Assembly (NCBI GenBank): GCA_038363925.1
Contig: JAQQWL010000010.1
Coordinates: forward strand, 434,001-498,000
Source: Apiospora phragmitis
Taxonomy: Eukaryota > Ascomycota > Sordariomycetes > Amphisphaeriales > Apiosporaceae
DNA length: 64,000 bases
Direction of reading: 5' to 3'
Shown: positions 59,101 to 64,000 of the stretch, in pieces
Layout of the letters: every line of letters starts with the position of its first letter
Numbering within the stretch: the stretch's first letter is position 1
Position numbers and translations under genes: made by a program
The notes under the pieces: generated by a model
What the model saw: the letters and a program-made list of their open reading frames with translations, nothing else
Databases searched by the model: none
What the model was told of the DNA's origin: nothing

Positions 59101-62100
59101 AAGTTATATATATTAAAAAGGTCGAGTATTATAAAGATTTTAGCGTGCAACAGTTTATTTCGTAAATCGCCGATTAAAAGAAAGGGGTACCGGTTTTTAA
59201 TAATGATTTCGTTAAGCTTTCGGTAATCGATACATATACGCCACTTAGGTTTCCCGTTTTTATTCTTTTTTAAAACGAAGAGGATAAGGAACCCTGCTGA
59301 TAATATAAACGGCCGTATAACTCCTTTCTCGAGATTTTCCGTGATATACTCCTTTAAGGCTTGTTCGTACTCCTGGTTAAGTTTATATATAGGTATAAAT
59401 AGGGGTTCTTTCCTATTTTTAAAGGGTATTTTATAATCCCACCGTATATAAAGCGGTAAGCCTGTTTCTAATTTCCCGTTAAAAAGTGCTTCGAACTATT
59501 GGTACTCTTTTAGTATAGTTGTTGTAACGTTTAGCTTAGGCTCTTTAATAATAATATATACCTTAAAAACCTTAAGTTTATTAAGGGGTTATTTTTTAAA
59601 TCGCTACTTATTAATTAAATTTTTTTTTAATATATCTTATTAAAGTTAGCCTATTTTTTAATTAATTTTAAAATTATTTACTTATAATTAAAATATCTTT
59701 AAAATTATATTATATCTTATAATGTTTATAATATTATACGTAATTCGTTTATAGCGTCTTTCGATATCGACCGGAAAGTTCGCGACTTCCTTTTATACTT
59801 CTCTATTATTATAAATTATAAATCCTTTATTAACGGTTTTAAATCGGTATAGGGCGTTTTTTTATTATTATTCGAATTTAAAGCAATTAACGATTCGTAA
59901 TAAATTATAGTTTTTTTATACTTCGTTATTAAATAACGCTTTAATATAAACTCTTTTTATATTTATTATTAATATAATATATTTATAAATAGCTCGATTA
60001 TCCGTTATTTAATATAGAAACCTATCTTAGTCCGCCTATTATCGTTCCTTTATAATAAACGGCGTCCGTTTCCTAAATACTGTTCCTATAAATAATTAAC
60101 GATCTCTTACGATTAATCTTTATATCGTTATTATTACTCCTTCCGTTCTTTATAAAGCGCTTTTTAATATATTAATAAAAATGTTTTTATACTCCTTTTT
60201 ATATAAAGTATTATCCTTAATACTTAAAATTTAAATTTTTCGGGTAATTCGAAAGTTTATTAAATTTATAATAATTTATAAATATTTTATAAATTCTTTA
60301 ATATATTAAAAGGGTTTTTTTATTAAATATATATTTATATATTTTAAAAGTATTAAGCGCTTTTTTTTAAACGTTTATAAGCTCGCGATTTTTTTTAAGC
60401 GTATTTAAAATATTAATCCTCGAAATACTCCTTTTAATCTCGTCTTTTTAAATAATATTATTATAACTACCGTAAATCTTTTTATATTAATAAGTACGCG
60501 TATCGTTTATTAGGAATTAATATTTAAATTTTTTTAATAATATAATCCGGGTATAGTTACGTAATAAATCGTTTACTAATCTTTCGGAAAAACTATTTAT
60601 ATTTAAGTTTCTTCGCGAAGTATTTTATATAAACGTTATATATATACGAAATTTATAAAAACGTGAAATACTTTTCGTATATAAAAGAAATTCGTAAGTT
60701 ATTCTTTATAATATAATTACCGTAAATTTTTTAATTAAACCTAGCCGCGATAAATACTTAGCGTAAATATTTTAAGTCGAGATAAGGAATATTAAGGATA
60801 ACTAACCATTTATCGGTCCTTAAGTTTTTAAACTTAATAATCTCGTATACTAATTTATTTGTTAATATACTTATTAAGCGTTTATAGTTTATAAATTATT
60901 TTAACTAGCTCGTAATATCGTTTATTAAATTATTATTTTCGTTATAAAGGAGGGGTCGTTCCTTTCATATTATTACGACGCTTCGGCTATAGTCTTTTTT
61001 ACCTCCGAGGTTTTAAGGAACTATTCGGTACCTTCTTTATCCGTTTAATAAAAAGTGCACTTATTATCGTAATAAGCTATTTAAAATAAATCATTATATT
61101 TAATAATAACGTTATTATTTTTAATAATTATTATAAAAGTATTTTTTATTTTAATAATATTAACGTCTTATTTATTAAGAACTTATTAAAAATCTTACTT
61201 TAATATTTAATATTTTTAAACATAATATCCTAGTTTTTAATAATTATAATAAATACCGCGTAACTTCTTATCCTATTTATTATATTTAATAGCGTTAAAA
61301 TTTATAAGTTTACTATAATAACTATATATCGTAATATTTTTAAATAATATATAATTATATTAATATAATTACCCCGTATTAATTTAAGTTTAATTAATTT
61401 ATCGCTAAAATCCGCCTTATTTTTTACGGCGTCGTTTATATACATAAATATCGATCTTAATAATAAATTTTATATATAAAAAAAAGTTATTAAAGGCGTT
61501 AAACCGGCTAAATTCGTTTTTAATATCGTTTTTTAATCCTTAATAATATATTATAATTTTTATAACTTCGGTATAATTTAATCGAGCTATAATACGCCAG
61601 AAATTAGTTATATTGGAAGCGGCTAATCTCTTTTATTTAAAAGTTTTGAGTTCCTTCTCCGCCTATCGTTTTTTATCGGGGTTTTAAAAAAGTAATTTAA
61701 AGGCTTGTTCGAAGCCGTCGTAACTTTTAAAAATACGTTATACCTCCGTGCGATATAACTTAACTTATTAATTATTTTTTATAAGTTCGTTTAAATAAAG
61801 CTGGAACTAAGCGAATATTTTATTTTTAAAAAACGAGGCGGCGTAAATAACTCGTTAAATAATATCTTAGAACATCCTTTTATAAAATCGCTAATAAGCT
61901 TTAACCTAAACGAGGAAGTTTTAAAAGTTTCCGCTTATTTTATTAAAAGGTATTAATATATTAATCTTTATACCCTTTTTTAATATAATAAAGGTTTAAA
62001 TAATATTAATAATTATATAAAAAAAAACGTACCTCTTCGCGTAATTTATTAATATCGTAAAATATTTATTTTAAAGTACTTTTAATTAAGAGTTTATTAC

Positions 62101-62371
62101 GCTCTTTTTCGAACTTAACGTAATAATATTAATAATTAGCGCTTTTTGTTCAAATTTTTTAATTCGTTTAATTAATGCTTATCGGGTAAGTCCGTCGTTA
62201 TTATCGTTATTATCGACGTTTATAATAAGGTTTTATTAAGGGGTACTAGGGGTAATAATAAAAATCTTTCTTTATTAAATAATATTATTAAGTTTAAATA
62301 TAAATATAATTCTTATAATATTATTATTTAAAAGTTTAAATAATAATTTATAAAAATAAAAGTAATTAAAA

Positions 62372-63010
62372 TATAATAAACGTTATTTAAGTTTTAAAAA
62401 AAACTTAGTAAAACGTATTAAAGTTTATATTAATAATATAAAAAAATATTTAAATATATAATAAAAGTCGCTTTTATTAATATAATAAGTAATAGTTTAT
62501 AAAAACGAAAATAATTAAAATATATAAACATTTAAAAATATTTATAATAATTTTATTAAAGCTATTTATTTTATTAATAAGTTAAAATTAATATTTAAAT
62601 TAATTATTAAAATAAAAAGTATTTATATAAAATATATAAAAAATATTTATTATTTATATATTTAATCTTTTCCTTTATTAATCCGTTAAATTACTTAGCT
62701 CACCTTTATATTTTAATAATCCGGGTGATCCCCTCGTTAGTAAGATTATTAATTCACTTCGTCGTCCCTAGTGATCCCCGTAATCCCTCACGTGACGTTA
62801 TCCTTGCTGCTCTTTCGAGTCGTGTCCATCCTATTATTATTTAAGATACCGTCGTCGTGGTCGCCGTGCGCTTTTATAGTATAGGTACGTTTATATTAGT
62901 ATAGCTAGTAGTGCGGTCGGTGGCCGTAATATCGTAGCTTAGGCGGGGTATTGTAAATCCGGCCCGGTGATTTATGGGTCTTAGCTATATAATTAGGTCA
63001 GGTCGTAATA
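62372..63010 (-). repeat. LTR of element B (5' end of the element)
   Basis: 639 bp. Its right half keeps GC-rich blocks (GTGATCCCCTCG, GGTCGGTGGCCG) that are mutated in the partner LTR. Confidence 0.88.
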
Positions 63011-63307
63011 GTTATAAGCGTGTCTTAAACGTTCTCGTATAACTACTTCTTTAACGCGATTTATTTTATAACTATTTATTAATATCCTTTTAAAACTATA
63101 AGTCTTTTCTAGCTTATATACGAAGTAATTATTTATTTTATAGCCGTTTCTTTTTCGTACGGCGGCGCCAGCTAAGCATTTTATTTATTTTTCGAAATAT
63201 CGCGTTCTTACTTTTTAAAAGAGTAACTCGGTATATAATATATATTATCACCTTTACGATTTAATTAAAACTAATTAAAATAAGTATTAGAAAGCTATTT
63301 TAATATT

Positions 63308-63944
63308 TATAACGAACGCTATCTAAGTTTTAAAAGAAACCTAGTAAAGACGTACTAGGGTTTATATTAATAATACGAGAGAGTATTTAAACGTGCTATA
63401 AAAGTAACGCTTTTATTAATATAATATATAATAGCCGGGTTATAACGTAGTAATAAGGGGTGAGGTAAAGGTATTTATATAATAAAATTATTAAGGCCAT
63501 TTACTTTATTAATAAGTTTAAAATTAATATTTAAATTAACTATTAAAATAAAAAGTATTTATATAAAATATATAAAGAACGTTTATTATTATATATTTAA
63601 TCTCTTTCTTTATTAATCCGTTAAGTTACTTAGCTCACCCTCGTATTCTAATAATCCTAGTGATCCTTTTATTAGTTAAATTACCGGCTTACTTAATCGC
63701 TCTTAATAATCCTAATAATCCATCACGTGACGTCGTCTTTACCGCTCCTTCGGGTCGTGTCCAGCCCGCTACTATTTAGGATGCCGTCGTCGTGGTCGTC
63801 GCGCGTTTTTATAATATAATAAGTTTATATTAATATAACTAGTAGCGCGGTTAGTAATCGTGATATCGTAGCCTAGGCGGGGTATCGTAAACCCGGCCCG
63901 GAAATTTATAGGTCTTAGCCGCATGATTAAGTTAGGTCGTAATA
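63308..63944 (-). mobile_element. Solo LTR of the A/B gypsy family
   Basis: 637 bp, collinear with the LTRs of A and B, flanked by the 5-bp duplication ATATT (63303-63307 and 63945-63949), with transposon 3 sequence resuming directly on both sides. No internal region remains, so LTR-LTR recombination has removed it. Confidence 0.88.
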
Positions 63945-64000
63945 ATATTATACGATATAGTTTCGAATATATTCGGTTTAAAATTAAGCTTTAATTAAGT

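Larger units (their letters stand above)
55477..63010 (-). mobile_element. Ty3/gypsy LTR retrotransposon B, full length, inverted, RIP-inactivated
   Basis: 7,534 bp, inserted in transposon 3 with the 5-bp duplication GTTAT (55472-55476 and 63011-63015). LTRs are 55477-56114 and 62372-63010. The minus strand has the same gag-to-integrase order as element A; the RT part is still readable around 59400-58900 (EKGVIRPF, KPKWRICIDYRKLNE, then IIIYFDNIL). It lacks the miniature element, and its internal length otherwise equals that of A. Same family as A. Confidence 0.9.
55298..64000 (-). mobile_element. Fot1/pogo-like transposon 3, split by gypsy B and a solo LTR, runs off window
   Basis: Same family as element 1, in the opposite orientation. 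Pieces are 55298-55476 (3' end, terminal ACGTATCTTATAAGCGA), 63011-63307 (transposase C-terminus; the stretch complementary to SRRRRTKKKRL lies at ~63150) and 63945-64000. Joined in order, the flanks match element 1 (42440-42840 and 44752-44880) without a gap. The rest of the element lies beyond the window. Confidence 0.8.

Noticed and set aside
41128..64000. Mitochondrial DNA or a foreign AT-rich segment
   Set aside because: The AT richness coincides with nuclear transposon relics, target duplications and transition-type damage, which RIP explains.

Overview
The window is nuclear DNA of a filamentous ascomycete, most likely a sordariomycete. The evidence is GC-rich genes with short GT...AG introns (about 50-110 nt), fungus-specific families (HET domain, HET-S, NACHT-ankyrin NLR, DUF3659 repeats) and a 23 kb AT-rich block of transposons wrecked in the way expected of repeat-induced point mutation (RIP).

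Layout. 1-40.6 kb is gene-bearing. In order it holds: a 5'-truncated LEA-like/DUF3659 repeat protein (+); a DUF676-type alpha/beta hydrolase (+); a Thr/Val-rich secreted wall-type protein (+); a divergent pair made of a HET-S orthologue (-) and a NACHT-ankyrin NLR (+); homogentisate 1,2-dioxygenase (+) convergent with an FAD monooxygenase (-); a truncated HET-domain remnant and an unidentified coding remnant (-); a small Lys-tailed protein (+); an F-box protein with a polyQ run (-); an orphan exon-like fragment (+); an intact HET-domain gene (+); a six-exon sugar transporter (-); a Trf4/Cid14-type poly(A) polymerase (-); a small Cys-containing secreted protein (+); and a pepsin-like protease with unusual active-site motifs (-). 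41.1-64.0 kb has no intact gene. It is a nest of Fot1/pogo-like DNA transposons, Ty3/gypsy LTR elements with recognisable target-site duplications, a solo LTR and a 495-bp miniature LTR element.

Main result. Positions 10159-13754 carry a two-gene amyloid-signalling cell-death module. The HET-S protein has a HeLo domain like that of Podospora HET-S, followed by two HET-s-type amyloid repeats. The NLR, transcribed divergently from a ~200-bp shared promoter, carries a matching amyloid motif at its N-terminus. The receptor ends in ankyrin repeats, not the WD40 repeats of the Podospora partner NWD2. Two further HET-type loci lie within 17 kb.

A caution for any reader: nearly every gene has one or more single-base frame changes, almost all at short homopolymers, while protein similarity continues unbroken in the new frame. 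These look like sequencing or assembly errors, not pseudogenes. Coordinates below span the whole inferred gene and give the position of each frame change.
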